Source: Renibacterium sp.
GTDB lineage: Bacteria > Actinomycetota > Actinomycetes > Actinomycetales > Micrococcaceae
Reading direction: 5' to 3'
Assembly (NCBI GenBank): GCA_017419405.1
Contig: JAFOLH010000014.1
Span: forward strand, 62,001-126,000
DNA length: 64,000 bases
In this document: in pieces, positions 34,109 through 42,706 of the stretch
Layout of the letters: the number at the start of each line of letters is the position of its first letter
Position numbering within the stretch: the first letter of the stretch is position 1
Program-made: the position numbers and the translations under genes
The notes under the pieces: generated by a model
The model's database searches: none
Seen by the model: the letters and a program-made list of their open reading frames with translations, nothing else
Told to the model about the DNA's origin: nothing

Positions 34109-35172
34109 AGGGCCACCGCCTTGCGCTTGCGGACCAACCAGATGAACACCGGAGCGCCGACGAATACCGAAATGACCCCGGCGGCCACTTCGCCGGGCAG
34201 CAGGATCACCCGGCCGACCACGTCCGCGGACACCAGGATGATCGGCGCGGTCAGCACCGAATAGGGCAACAGCCAACGGTAGTCGGTGCCGATCAGCGCC
34301 CGCAGCAGGTGCGGCACCACGAGTCCGATGAAGCCGACCGGGCCGGCCAGCGCGGTGGCCGCACCGCACAGCAGCACGATGCCGACGGCGGTGACCCCGC
34401 GGGCCAACGCGGGATTCTGGCCCAAGCCCCGGGCCAGATCGTCGCCGAGCGCCAGTCCGTTCAGCCAGCGGCCGGTGAAGACCACGATGCCGATGCCGAC
34501 GAGCATGAAGGGCAATACGGCCAGCACCTGGTCCCAGTTCTTGCCGGCCACCGAACCGACCTGCCAGTTGCGGAAAGCGTTCAGCGCACCCTGGTTGGTG
34601 ATCAGCAATGCCTGCAGCAGCGAGGCCAAGCCAGCCGAGATGGCCGCGCCAGCCAGAGCGAGCTTGACCGGCGTCGCGCCCTCCCGGCCCAGGCTGGCCA
34701 CCGCGTAAACCACCACCGCGGCCGCCGCGGCACCGACGAAGGCGAACCAAACGTAACCGGAGGCGGTGCCCACGCCGAACAGCACGACGGCGACGATCAC
34801 GGACAGCGCCGCTCCGGCATTGACGCCGAGGATGCCCGGATCAGCCAACGGATTCCGGGCCACGCCCTGCATCGCGGTGCCGGCGAGGCCCAGGCAGGCG
34901 CCGACCAGGATTCCGGCCACGGTGCGTGGCACCCGGGTCTGCACGACGGCCCAATCACCGCTCGGATCCACTCCGGGCTTGCCGATCTGGTCCAGGTGGC
35001 CCAACGCTTCGAAAACGGTGCCCAAGGCGATGCCCCGGGCACCGATCGCCACCGAAGCGAGCGCAACCAGCAGGAGGGAAACCGCCAGGATGAGCAACAC
35101 GGCCAGCTTTCGGGACCGGCTCTTCCCGGAATCGACAGCCGGGCTCCCGGAGCGCGACAAGAGTGCCGTCAT
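34105..35172 (-). CDS. FecCD-family siderophore permease, first subunit
   Basis: A 355-residue membrane subunit with VPRTVAGILVGACLGLAGTA, VARNPLADPGILGVNAGAA and GPVGFIGLVVPHLLRALIG. It begins 138 bases after the binding-protein stop, a gap that holds a hairpin, and overlaps the second permease by four bases. Confidence 0.93.
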   Translation of the reverse strand: MTALLSRSGSPAVDSGKSRSRKLAVLLILAVSLLLVALASVAIGARGIALGTVFEALGHLDQIGKPGVDPSGDWAVVQTRVPRTVAGILVGACLGLAGTAMQGVARNPLADPGILGVNAGAALSVIVAVVLFGVGTASGYVWFAFVGAAAAAVVVYAVASLGREGATPVKLALAGAAISAGLASLLQALLITNQGALNAFRNWQVGSVAGKNWDQVLAVLPFMLVGIGIVVFTGRWLNGLALGDDLARGLGQNPALARGVTAVGIVLLCGAATALAGPVGFIGLVVPHLLRALIGTDYRWLLPYSVLTAPIILVSADVVGRVILLPGEVAAGVISVFVGAPVFIWLVRKRKAVAL

Positions 35173-35236
35173 CCAGATCGCCCCAGAGCTGCTCTGCAGT
35201 CCGGATCCGCCGTGCCAGGGTGCCAGGCGCTCCGCA

Positions 35237-35275
35237 CAGGCTCCGGGTTGCCGATGACGGCCAACCCGGAGGCTT
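35237..35275 (-). terminator. Intercistronic hairpin after the binding-protein gene
   Basis: CTCCGGGTTG (35241-35250) pairs with CAACCCGGAG (35262-35271). It has no T run. Placed between a binding protein and its permeases, it likely protects the upstream mRNA or attenuates read-through, so that more binding protein is made. Confidence 0.5.
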
Positions 35276-35310
35276 GCGGAACAGGGCGCACGGACGGCAC
35301 GGTTCTCCGC

Positions 35311-36375
35311 TTACTTCTTGGCGCTGGCGTCTGCTGCCGCGGCGATTTTCGGCAGGATTTTGTCAATTCCCCAGCTCAGGCCCAACGGCGAAATCGCCGA
35401 GAAAGACAGCGTCACCGTGCGATCCGTCTCCACCACCAGGGCGCCGGCCTTGGTCGCCGGAATCTGGCTGAGCAGCGGATCGGTGCGCATTGCTTCGGCA
35501 TCGCTGGGGGAATCCGCCCAGGCGACGAAAATATCGGAAACCAGTTCATTGCTCCGCTCCGCGGACCACGGAACGAAGAATTCCTTGGAGTCCTTGGTGG
35601 CGGCTTCGGCCACCGGTGCCATTTTCATGCCCAATTCGGCCATCAACCGCGGCCGGTTGTCCGTACCGGTGAAGAGGTTCAGCCCGGAAGGCGAGGCCTG
35701 GTACGACCCGGCGATGAAGGTCTTGTCCTTGATCTGCGGGTACTGCGCCGCCTTGTCGGCAAGGTTTTGCTCAGTATCCGCGACCAGCTTGTCCGCCTGG
35801 TCTTTTTTGCCCAGTGCGGTGCCGATCTGCCGCGTGACGTCCTGCCACGGGGTCCCGTAAGCGGCGTCGTTGTAGGCGACCACGGGAGCGATCTTGCCGA
35901 GCTTGTCAAAATCCTCCCGGGTCAAACCCGAGTAGGAGGCAATGATGACGTCCGGGCTGGTTTTGGCGATTTCGGTGAAGTTGATGCCATCGGCCTCGGA
36001 ATAGAGCACTGGGGTGTTCGCGGTTCCCGGTGCCGCATTCAGCTTGCTCAAGGCCTCCTGTTTCCACGGCGTGAGCCCTTGGTCATCGCCACCCCATTCG
36101 ACTTTCGGCATGCCCACCGGAACAATTCCGAGACCCATTACGACGTCGTCGTTCACCCAGGAAACCGTCGCGACGCGCTGCGGCTGCTTCTGGATCACGG
36201 TATCGCCGAAGACGCTTTTGACCGTGACCGGGAAGGCGTCGCTTGCCGCGCTGCTCGATCCGGATTGGTCGCTCCCGGCGACGGATCCGGTCGAGCAGCC
36301 GGTCAAGGCAAGGCCGATGGCGGCCGCGGTGGCCGTGAAACCGACGATGATTCGACGGCGACGAGTGAGCTTCAC
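35311..36375 (-). CDS. Iron-siderophore substrate-binding lipoprotein
   Basis: A 354-residue membrane-anchored lipoprotein of the FecB/FepB family that captures ferric siderophores. GTG 36375 has AGGGGA six bases upstream and gives a basic start, a hydrophobic core and lipobox LTGC (Cys27). The longer frame to 36444 would run through the iron box and is rejected. The binding fold shows PQRVATVSWVNDDVVMGLG and VIIASYSGLTREDFDKL. First gene of the iron operon. Confidence 0.93.
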   Translation of the reverse strand: MKLTRRRRIIVGFTATAAAIGLALTGCSTGSVAGSDQSGSSSAASDAFPVTVKSVFGDTVIQKQPQRVATVSWVNDDVVMGLGIVPVGMPKVEWGGDDQGLTPWKQEALSKLNAAPGTANTPVLYSEADGINFTEIAKTSPDVIIASYSGLTREDFDKLGKIAPVVAYNDAAYGTPWQDVTRQIGTALGKKDQADKLVADTEQNLADKAAQYPQIKDKTFIAGSYQASPSGLNLFTGTDNRPRLMAELGMKMAPVAEAATKDSKEFFVPWSAERSNELVSDIFVAWADSPSDAEAMRTDPLLSQIPATKAGALVVETDRTVTLSFSAISPLGLSWGIDKILPKIAAAADASAKK

Positions 36376-36431
36376 AATGATTCCCCTAAATTCTTTCAAC
36401 CTCAGCTGTACTGATGGCCGGCGCCCGCGAG

Positions 36432-36450
36432 TAAGGCAAACCAAACCTAA
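36432..36450 (-). promoter_or_regulatory. DtxR/IdeR-type iron box of the siderophore operon
   Basis: Read on the minus strand it is TTAGGTTTGGTTTGCCTTA, matching the 19-bp iron-box consensus at about 14 positions. Only one base differs within its first 17 from the ferritin box at 10162. Its place just before the binding-protein gene fits repression by iron. A second small palindrome, TAGGTATGACCTA (36486-36498), lies upstream. Confidence 0.72.
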
Positions 36451-36563
36451 CTAAGGCTAGCGCAGGGAAACTCAATTAGAAAACATAGGTATGACCTAAT
36501 TGGAACGGTTCGCGTGCTGCGAATGCCTGCCGATGGCCGCAGATCCTGAGAAATCCGGCCTGC

Positions 36564-37415
36564 TCAGCCCCGCGCTGCGGCGGCTTCGGGTTGACTGTGA
36601 ATTGCACTACCCTTCAGCGCCTGGCTTTGCAGGATGCTGACCGGCTCCGGATACCGCGGGCTCAGACCGTCGCCACTGGAGACCCGGCGGATCCGCCGGC
36701 CCAGCCAGGGTCCGAAATGCCGCTGCGTCCAATCGAGGCTGCCGCGCAAGCGCTGGCTCCTGCTGTAATGCGGCGGCATGCCCAGCGGTGCCGGGTCGAT
36801 CACGTGCGGTGCGTGCAGTACTTCCAGCACCTTCTTCGCCATGTAAATGTGACCCCTGGTGGACATGTGCAGCCGGTCGTCCGCCCACATCCGCTGGTCT
36901 TGGAACTTTTCGAAACACCAATAGTCCACCAGCAAGGCGTCCTGTTCCGAGGCAATCCGCCGGACTGCCTGGTTGTACGCCGCATTGCGGATTTTCAACG
37001 GCTCGAGCAAGGGCGAAATCGGCACTGGGTAGCCGGTGAAGAGCAATACCTGACTGCCGTGCGAACGCAACTCGGCAACGATTTCCGCATAGATCGCCAT
37101 GAGCGACGGGACATCGGTCCGGAATCCCAGAAGATCATTGCCGCCGGCGTAGATGCTGACCAGATCCGGCTTCATGGCGATAGCCACTGCCAGTTGCTCT
37201 TCGAGCACGTGGACCAATCGCTTGCCCCGGATCGCCAGGTTCGCGTAGCGCCAACTGGAATCGTGCAACTCCAACTGTTCGGCCACCCGGTCTGCCCAAC
37301 CGCGGACGCCGTTCGGCAGCGCCGCCGCCTCATCGCCGACTCCTTCGGTGAAGGAATCACCCAAAGCAACGAATATCCGCGGCCGTCGTCCAGGCCGATA
37401 CTGAGCCTCAGTCAC
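36564..37415 (-). CDS. SGNH/GDSL-type hydrolase (paralogue 2)
   Basis: A 283-residue relative of the gene at 26532. Block I is ALGDSFTEGVGD, the oxyanion residues are in NLAIRG and GGNDLLG, and block V is DRLHMSTRGH. The C-terminal part WTQRHFGPWLGRRIRRVSSG matches paralogue 1. It has no signal peptide. It lies upstream of the iron operon on the same strand but with 188 bp between them, so no shared transcript is evident. Confidence 0.85.
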   Translation of the reverse strand: MTEAQYRPGRRPRIFVALGDSFTEGVGDEAAALPNGVRGWADRVAEQLELHDSSWRYANLAIRGKRLVHVLEEQLAVAIAMKPDLVSIYAGGNDLLGFRTDVPSLMAIYAEIVAELRSHGSQVLLFTGYPVPISPLLEPLKIRNAAYNQAVRRIASEQDALLVDYWCFEKFQDQRMWADDRLHMSTRGHIYMAKKVLEVLHAPHVIDPAPLGMPPHYSRSQRLRGSLDWTQRHFGPWLGRRIRRVSSGDGLSPRYPEPVSILQSQALKGSAIHSQPEAAAARG

Positions 37416-37563
37416 GGCAACAGCCTATTGAGGGCCGATGAGCGGCAGCCCAATTGGACGTGAACGGAACACTACTGATTGCCGAATCCTTGACTCCGGC
37501 AACCGATGCCCGCCGCAGCCCAGGAGGCGCCGACCCGGCCACAGCCGCCAAGGCCGGCCGGAT

Positions 37564-38589
37564 TCAGCCTTCGGTCGCCGGACGCGACGGTGCGGTGCCC
37601 GCCCCGAAAGGCCGGCCGCCCAGGGCTTCCCGGTGATGCGCAGTGCTCCAGCCGCTTTCATCGGGTCCGTCGGGCACGATCTGCGTCGGGTTCAGATCCG
37701 TGTGCACGATGTAATAATGCTGCTTGATCTGCTCGAAATTGACCGTGTCGCCGAATCCGGGCGTCTGGAACAAGTCCCGGGCATAGGCCCAGAGCACCGG
37801 CATCTCGCTGAGTTTGGCGCGGTTGCACTTGAAGTGCCCGTGGTACACCGCGTCGAACCGGACCAAGGTGGTGAACAGGCGGATGTCCGCCTCGGTAATG
37901 CTGTCGCCAACCAAATAACGTTGTGCCGCCAACCGTTCGCTGAGCCAATCCAAAGCCGTGAACAGCCGCTCGTAAGCCGCATCGTAGGCCGCCTGCGAAC
38001 CGGCGAATCCGCAACGGTAGACCCCGTTGTTGACTTCGGTGAAGACCCGCTTGTTCACCGTGTCGATCTCATCCCGGAGCGCCTCCGGGTAGAGGTCCGG
38101 GGCGCCAGCCCGGTGAAAATCGGTCCATTCGGTACTGAAGTCCAAGGTGATCTGCGGGAAGTTGTTGGTCACTACGGCGCCGCTGGGCACGTCGACGATC
38201 GCCGGCACCGTGATGCCGCGCGGGTAGTCCGGAAACCTGGTGAAGTAGGCCTGCTGCAGCCGTTCGATGCCCAACACCGGGTCTTTGCCGCCCTCGTCGA
38301 GGTCGAAGGTCCAGCTGCGCACATCGTGGGTGGGCCCGCAGATGCCGAGCGAAATCACGTCCTCCAAACCCAGCAAACGGCGCACGATCGTAGCGCGGTG
38401 CGCCCAGGGGCAAGCCCTGGCCACCACCAGCCGGTATCGGCCGGGTTCAACCCGCCAGCCGGGTTCGCCGTTGGCCCCTGGCGCGCCGTCACGGGTGATC
38501 CGGTCTTCGATGTAGTTGGTGTCCCGGGTGAACTCTTCGCCGGCGTGCACATAGGCGCCGCTGGTGCTGAATTGGTCGATGCCGTCCAT
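37564..38589 (-). CDS. Glutathionyl-hydroquinone-reductase-like protein (GST fold, Omega type)
   Basis: A 341-residue cytosolic thiol transferase of the ECM4/YqjG class. The active cysteine lies in ARACPWAHR (Cys60), with the family segments TVPAIVD, TNNFPQITLDFSTEW and RYLVGDSITEADIRLFTTLVRFD. In other bacteria it removes glutathione from quinone conjugates. Since actinobacteria of this kind use mycothiol, the natural thiol here is uncertain. Confidence 0.87.
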   Translation of the reverse strand: MDGIDQFSTSGAYVHAGEEFTRDTNYIEDRITRDGAPGANGEPGWRVEPGRYRLVVARACPWAHRATIVRRLLGLEDVISLGICGPTHDVRSWTFDLDEGGKDPVLGIERLQQAYFTRFPDYPRGITVPAIVDVPSGAVVTNNFPQITLDFSTEWTDFHRAGAPDLYPEALRDEIDTVNKRVFTEVNNGVYRCGFAGSQAAYDAAYERLFTALDWLSERLAAQRYLVGDSITEADIRLFTTLVRFDAVYHGHFKCNRAKLSEMPVLWAYARDLFQTPGFGDTVNFEQIKQHYYIVHTDLNPTQIVPDGPDESGWSTAHHREALGGRPFGAGTAPSRPATEG

Positions 38590-38642
38590 GGCTCCAGCCT
38601 AGCCCCGTGCATCCGCCTGCGGCTTGCCTTTAGGCTAAGTCC

Positions 38643-39218
38643 ATGGCCAACTTTCCGGTGCCCCCGCCACTGCCGCCCGAGCAGACCGGAACCGGCAAGA
38701 AGCGAGGAGGCCGGGTGCTCGGAATCATCGTGGCGGTGTTCGGCCTGATCGTGCTGCTGGTCGGGATCACCGTGTTCAACAGCAGCTCCAGCGGGAAGAA
38801 CCAGGCGATGGGTTTGCAGCAATCCGGGCTCAGCGGAACCGTGACCGACGCCCGGATCTTCATCGCCCTGGACTTCTCGGACGGGCCCGCGACCCCGCCC
38901 ACCGCCCGCGAGCTGGAGTTGACCTACCGCGGTGCCGATGGCAGCAGCCGGACCGGCATGACCCTGCATTACCCGAAAATCGATCTCAGCATCTACGACA
39001 AAGACGGCTGGTACTCGGACTTCGACACCAAGCCGCAGATCGTGGGCCAGGAAGTCCGCTATTCGGCCGATCCGCCCGTCGTCGAGTTGGCGAGCCAGCT
39101 CGATGCGCAGGCAAATGCCGGCTGGAACGGAGGCAACATCTTCGGCCTGGTTTTCGGCTGCTTCGGTGCGATCGTCCTGCTGGGCGGCGTGCTCACCGCA
39201 CTGCGCGGCAAACCGTGA
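38643..39218 (+). CDS. Two-helix membrane protein, function unknown
   Basis: A 191-residue protein with a Pro-rich head (PVPPPLPPEQ), one helix (IIVAVFGLIVLLVGITV) and a C-terminal helix (FGLVFGCFGAIVLLGGVLTAL); the loop between is extracytoplasmic. I recognise no family. It starts at ATG 38643, divergent from the GST gene. Another gene's promoter follows. Confidence 0.65.
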   Translation: MANFPVPPPLPPEQTGTGKKRGGRVLGIIVAVFGLIVLLVGITVFNSSSSGKNQAMGLQQSGLSGTVTDARIFIALDFSDGPATPPTARELELTYRGADGSSRTGMTLHYPKIDLSIYDKDGWYSDFDTKPQIVGQEVRYSADPPVVELASQLDAQANAGWNGGNIFGLVFGCFGAIVLLGGVLTALRGKP

Positions 39219-39301
39219 CCGAAATGCCGCCGCCCGCAGCCGCGCTGTGACGATTGCAACAGGCAAATTGGTTGCTATGGGCAAGTGAATGATGGTTCAC
39301 T

Positions 39302-39327
39302 GGATGGTGAACGTTCGTTCACCATCC
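39302..39327. promoter_or_regulatory. 26-bp palindromic operator for the TetR/MFS operon
   Basis: GGATGGTGAACG and CGTTCACCATCC are exact inverted repeats separated by TT. An extra GTTCAC lies just upstream (39295-39300), so three GTTCAC/GTGAAC half-sites follow each other. The site lies between a TTGCAA...TATGGG promoter-like pair and the GTG start of the transporter gene, which fits repression by the TetR protein encoded downstream. Confidence 0.8.
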
Positions 39328-39347
39328 GCCTCATGCAAGGAACGCCC

Positions 39348-41372
39348 GTGCCTGCGCACTTGGAAAAGCTCAAAACCAGCACGCGACGGCCGACCTGGCT
39401 GATCGTCACGATCCTCTGCCTGGCCGGCACCGTGGTCGCGCTCCAGCAGACGCTGATGGTACCGCTGCTGCCGGACTTCCCGAAGATCCTGCACACTTCG
39501 CCGGACGACGTCTCCTGGCTCGTGACCGCGACGCTGCTCACCGCTGCGGTGGCGACCCCGATCGTGTCGAAACTGGCCGACATGTACGGCAAACGGCGGA
39601 TGATGATCGTGGCCATGGTCATGATGGTGATCGGCTCGGTCATCTGCGCGGTCGGCGAGTCGTTCACCATGCTCGTGATCGGCCGCGCGTTCCAAGGTTT
39701 CGCCGCTTCGTTGATCCCGGTGGGCATCTCGATCATGCGCGATGAGCTGCCGAAGGAGCGCGTCGCCTCCGCGGTGGCGTTGATGAGCGCGACTTTGGGC
39801 ATCGGCAGCGCGCTGGGCTTGCCGCTTTCCGGCCTGATCTACGAATCGCTCGGCTGGGAAGCCATCTTCTGGCTCAGTACCGTGGTCGGCGTCCTTTTGA
39901 TCATCGCGGTGCTCTCGACGGTCCCCGAGTCGGAGCTGCGCACCAAGGGCCGCTTCGATTTCCTCGGCGCAGTGCTGCTCTCGATCGCCTTGACCGCATT
40001 GCTCCTGGCGATCTCCAAGGGCGGGAATTGGGGCTGGTCCTCCGAACCGGTGATCTTGCTTTTCATCACCGCGGCGGTCTTCCTGGCCGCCTGGGTGCCT
40101 TACGAGCTCCGGGTCAGCCAACCGATGGTGGATCTGCGCACCTCCAGCCGGCGGCCGGTGCTGCTGACCAACCTGGCTTCCCTGCTCGTGGGTTTTTCGA
40201 TGTATGCGAACATGCTCGCCACCACGCAGCAGCTGCAGCTGCCGCAGATCAGCGGATTCGGCTTCGGCCTCGCGGTCACCGTGGCCGGCTTGTGCATGGT
40301 GCCCTCCGGGCTGGCCATGGTTGCTTTCGCTCCGATTTCAGCCAGTCTGACCAAGAAATTCGGCGCGAAAACCACCCTGATCGTCGGCGCCGCGGTGCTG
40401 GCCGGCGCCTACATCGCGCGGGTTTTCCTCACCGGTGAAGTCTGGATGATCATTCTGGGCGCCACCGCGGTCAGCGTGGGCACCGCGATCGCCTACGCAG
40501 CCATGCCGACCCTGATCATGCGCGCGGTCCCGATCACCGAAACCGCTTCCGCCAATGGCCTCAACTCCTTGCTCCGTGCGGTGGGCACCTCGACCGCGAG
40601 TGCCGCCATCGCCGCGATCCTGACCTCCTTCGTCAGCCGGCAAGGGTCGATCACCTTGCCCACGCTGAGCGCCTTCACCACGATCTTCTGGCTTGCCGCG
40701 GTCGCCGCCCTGGCCGCGATCGCGGTTGCGGTGTTCATCCCGGGAGCCAAGGAAATCGCCACGGCGACCGGAGCCATCCGAGTCGTCCCAGGGGTGCCGA
40801 ACCCGGCGGCCGCCAAGACCGCAAGCCAGGCGCTGGTGTCCGACGACGACGAGATCGTGGTGCGCGGCGTCGTCGTCGGCCCGGCCGGGAAGCCAGTACG
40901 CAACGCCGTGGTGACCGTGCTGGACCTGGACGGCGAGCCGGCCGACTGGTCGCGCGCCGACAATGAAGGGCGGTACACGCTGGCCCTGCCCGGCGAAGGA
41001 CGCTACCTGGTGGTTTCCAGCGCCGAAGGCTGGGCGCCCAGCTCGGAAGTCGCCGAGTTCGCCGCCGGCGAGAAGAGCCGGGTGATCAGCTTGTCGGAGC
41101 GCTTCGGGCTCAGTGGCACGGTCCGCTCCGGAGGCCGGCGGGTGGAAAACGCCTTGGTCACGCTGACCAAGCCGACCGGCGAATTCGTGGGCTCGGCCCG
41201 CACCGACGTGGCGGGCAATTATGAAATGCCGCTGCCGCAAACCGGGCGGTACATCGTCTCCGTGCTGGCCGCCGGCGCGCTGCAGGCGATTGCCCGGCAG
41301 ATCCTGCTCTCCGGGCAGTCTTCGGTGGTGGATTTCGAAGATCTGCCGCTGGCCGAGTTGGTGAGCCGGTGA
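39348..41372 (+). CDS. MFS (DHA2-type) transporter fused to two carboxypeptidase-regulatory-like domains
   Basis: A 674-residue protein. Residues 10-480 form a DHA2-like exporter with LQQTLMVPLLPDFPK, SKLADMYGKRR and RAFQGFAASLIPVGISIMRDE. Residues about 500-580 and 584-665 are two CnaB/CarboxypepD-reg-like beta-sandwiches, each with the pattern GxVxxxGGxPVxNAxVTxxD and GRYxLxLPxxGRYxV (as in NEGRYTLALPGEGRYLVVSS). This tail is unusual for the family and should lie in the cytoplasm after an even number of helices. GTG 39348 with AAGGAA is preferred; the ATG at 39285 lies in front of the operator. The TetR gene overlaps the stop. Confidence 0.85.
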   Translation: MPAHLEKLKTSTRRPTWLIVTILCLAGTVVALQQTLMVPLLPDFPKILHTSPDDVSWLVTATLLTAAVATPIVSKLADMYGKRRMMIVAMVMMVIGSVICAVGESFTMLVIGRAFQGFAASLIPVGISIMRDELPKERVASAVALMSATLGIGSALGLPLSGLIYESLGWEAIFWLSTVVGVLLIIAVLSTVPESELRTKGRFDFLGAVLLSIALTALLLAISKGGNWGWSSEPVILLFITAAVFLAAWVPYELRVSQPMVDLRTSSRRPVLLTNLASLLVGFSMYANMLATTQQLQLPQISGFGFGLAVTVAGLCMVPSGLAMVAFAPISASLTKKFGAKTTLIVGAAVLAGAYIARVFLTGEVWMIILGATAVSVGTAIAYAAMPTLIMRAVPITETASANGLNSLLRAVGTSTASAAIAAILTSFVSRQGSITLPTLSAFTTIFWLAAVAALAAIAVAVFIPGAKEIATATGAIRVVPGVPNPAAAKTASQALVSDDDEIVVRGVVVGPAGKPVRNAVVTVLDLDGEPADWSRADNEGRYTLALPGEGRYLVVSSAEGWAPSSEVAEFAAGEKSRVISLSERFGLSGTVRSGGRRVENALVTLTKPTGEFVGSARTDVAGNYEMPLPQTGRYIVSVLAAGALQAIARQILLSGQSSVVDFEDLPLAELVSR

Positions 41373-41887
41373 GCGCCCGGGAAGCGATCATCACCGCGGC
41401 CCGCGAGCTGTTCGGCGCCGAAGGCTATACCGCGGTGACGATCAAGGACGTGGCCAGTCATGCCGGGTACTCCCCAGCCATGGTGATGAAAGTGATGGGC
41501 AGCAAGGCCGAGCTGTACGCCGCGGCCACGCCGACGGCGCCTGCCGGCGACGTCGCCGCGTTCACTGCCGAGCCACTGGGTTTCCAGCTGGCGCGGCGCC
41601 TGGTCGACCGCCGCGAGCGGCAGGAATCCGAGCCCTGGGCGATGGCGCTGGTCCGGGTCCATGACGCCCCGGACAAGGCCGCGGCCCGCGCGGAGATCCG
41701 GGAGAAGTACCTGGGCTGGCTGCAGGAACAACTCGGCGCGGGGCCGGACGGACGGGCGGAGACTTTGATGGCCATGCTGATCGGCTTCGGCGGCGGGATG
41801 CGGAGCTTGGGGCTGTTCGCCCAGGAACCCGCCGATGACCTGGTCCAGCGCTACGGCAGTCTGCTGCAACAGGTCATCGACGGTTGA
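41369..41887 (+). CDS. TetR-family transcriptional regulator
   Basis: A 172-residue repressor from GTG 41369, overlapping the transporter stop (GTGA). The helix-turn-helix is AREAIITAARELFGAEGYTA and then IKDVASHAGYSPAMVMKVMGSKAELY. It probably binds the palindrome at 39302-39327 and controls its own operon. The ligand is presumably the exported compound. Confidence 0.9.
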   Translation: MSAREAIITAARELFGAEGYTAVTIKDVASHAGYSPAMVMKVMGSKAELYAAATPTAPAGDVAAFTAEPLGFQLARRLVDRRERQESEPWAMALVRVHDAPDKAAARAEIREKYLGWLQEQLGAGPDGRAETLMAMLIGFGGGMRSLGLFAQEPADDLVQRYGSLLQQVIDG

Positions 41888-41896
41888 TCCGGCAGT

Positions 41897-42631
41897 TCAG
41901 AGCCTGGCAGCCAGAAAGTCCAGCGTCCTGGCCCAGGCATCGCTCGCCGCATCCTGGTTGAACGCCCAGGGGTTGCCGTCGTTGAAAAAGGCATGTCCGG
42001 CGCCCGGGTACACCACCGCATCGAAATCGACACCCGCCGCCCGCATCTTTTCGGTGAGTTCCGGCAGGCCTTCGACCAGGGCTTGGTCTGTTTCGCCGTA
42101 GAACGCGAGCACCGGCGCCTGGATCTTTTCGAGTTCCGCGACGCTGAAGTTCGCGTGGCCGTAGAACGGGACCGCGGCTTTCAACCGCGGTTCGTGGACC
42201 GCGAGCGAGAAGGCGCTGGTCCCGCCGAAGCAGAATCCCGTGATGGCCACTTTGCCGGCCGCCCGCTCAGCCAAGTAATCGAAGCAGAACCTGACCCGCG
42301 CCAAGGTTTTGGCAGCGTGTTCCGGCGAACGGATCGGGGCGAGCAACGCCCGGAACGCGGTCTGCTGGTTGTGCTTTTCCTCAGGATCCGCCTCCGGATC
42401 GAAAAGCAAGCGCTCGAATTCGGCCACCCGTTCGGGTGCGATCCCGGTTTCCGCCAAGAGGCTCGGGGCCAGCACCAGGTAGCCTTCCGCAGCAAAGCGG
42501 TCCGCCACATCCTTGGTCTGCGGAACCAGTCCCCAGATCTCGTGGATCACGATCAGCGCACCCTTGGCCTCGCCCTCCGGGGTCGCCAAATACGCCTCAA
42601 TACCGTTGCTCAAAGTAATCATTTCAGCCAT
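41897..42631 (-). CDS. Dienelactone-hydrolase-family enzyme
   Basis: A 244-residue cytosolic alpha/beta hydrolase with the family triad: Cys134 in ITGFCFGGTSA, Asp182 in FYGETDQAL and His213 in PGAGHAFFN; Glu31 in VIHEIWGL completes the active site. Dienelactone hydrolases open lactone rings in catechol breakdown; no such pathway is adjacent, so the substrate is open. The left 28-bp repeat ends up 48 bases upstream. Confidence 0.9.
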   Translation of the reverse strand: MAEMITLSNGIEAYLATPEGEAKGALIVIHEIWGLVPQTKDVADRFAAEGYLVLAPSLLAETGIAPERVAEFERLLFDPEADPEEKHNQQTAFRALLAPIRSPEHAAKTLARVRFCFDYLAERAAGKVAITGFCFGGTSAFSLAVHEPRLKAAVPFYGHANFSVAELEKIQAPVLAFYGETDQALVEGLPELTEKMRAAGVDFDAVVYPGAGHAFFNDGNPWAFNQDAASDAWARTLDFLAARL

Positions 42632-42678
42632 GGTTCGATCCTTTCACCGCCGCCTGAGAGTGCCCTATGACGACTGGC

Positions 42679-42706
42679 CGGGCGGCCTAGCGGAAGGCCG
42701 GCTCAC
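42679..42706. repeat. Left 28-bp direct repeat (candidate att site)
   Basis: Identical over 28 bases to 44167-44194, 1488 bp apart; the next base on both sides differs. Inside it CGGCCT-AGCGGA-AGGCCG is an exact inverted repeat with a six-base centre, the usual form of a tyrosine-recombinase core site. The stop of the PD-(D/E)XK-like gene (42703-42705) lies inside this copy. Confidence 0.85.

Noticed and set aside
33014..34750. Long N-terminal extension of the second siderophore permease.
   Set aside because: The residues before GTG 34108 are the out-of-frame copy of the first permease. The GTGA overlap and family length support the short form.
42632..42702. A 28-bp repeat copy read as part of the dienelactone-hydrolase promoter.
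   Set aside because: The repeat is explained better by identity with the thioesterase 3' end; no -35/-10 pair is evident inside it.
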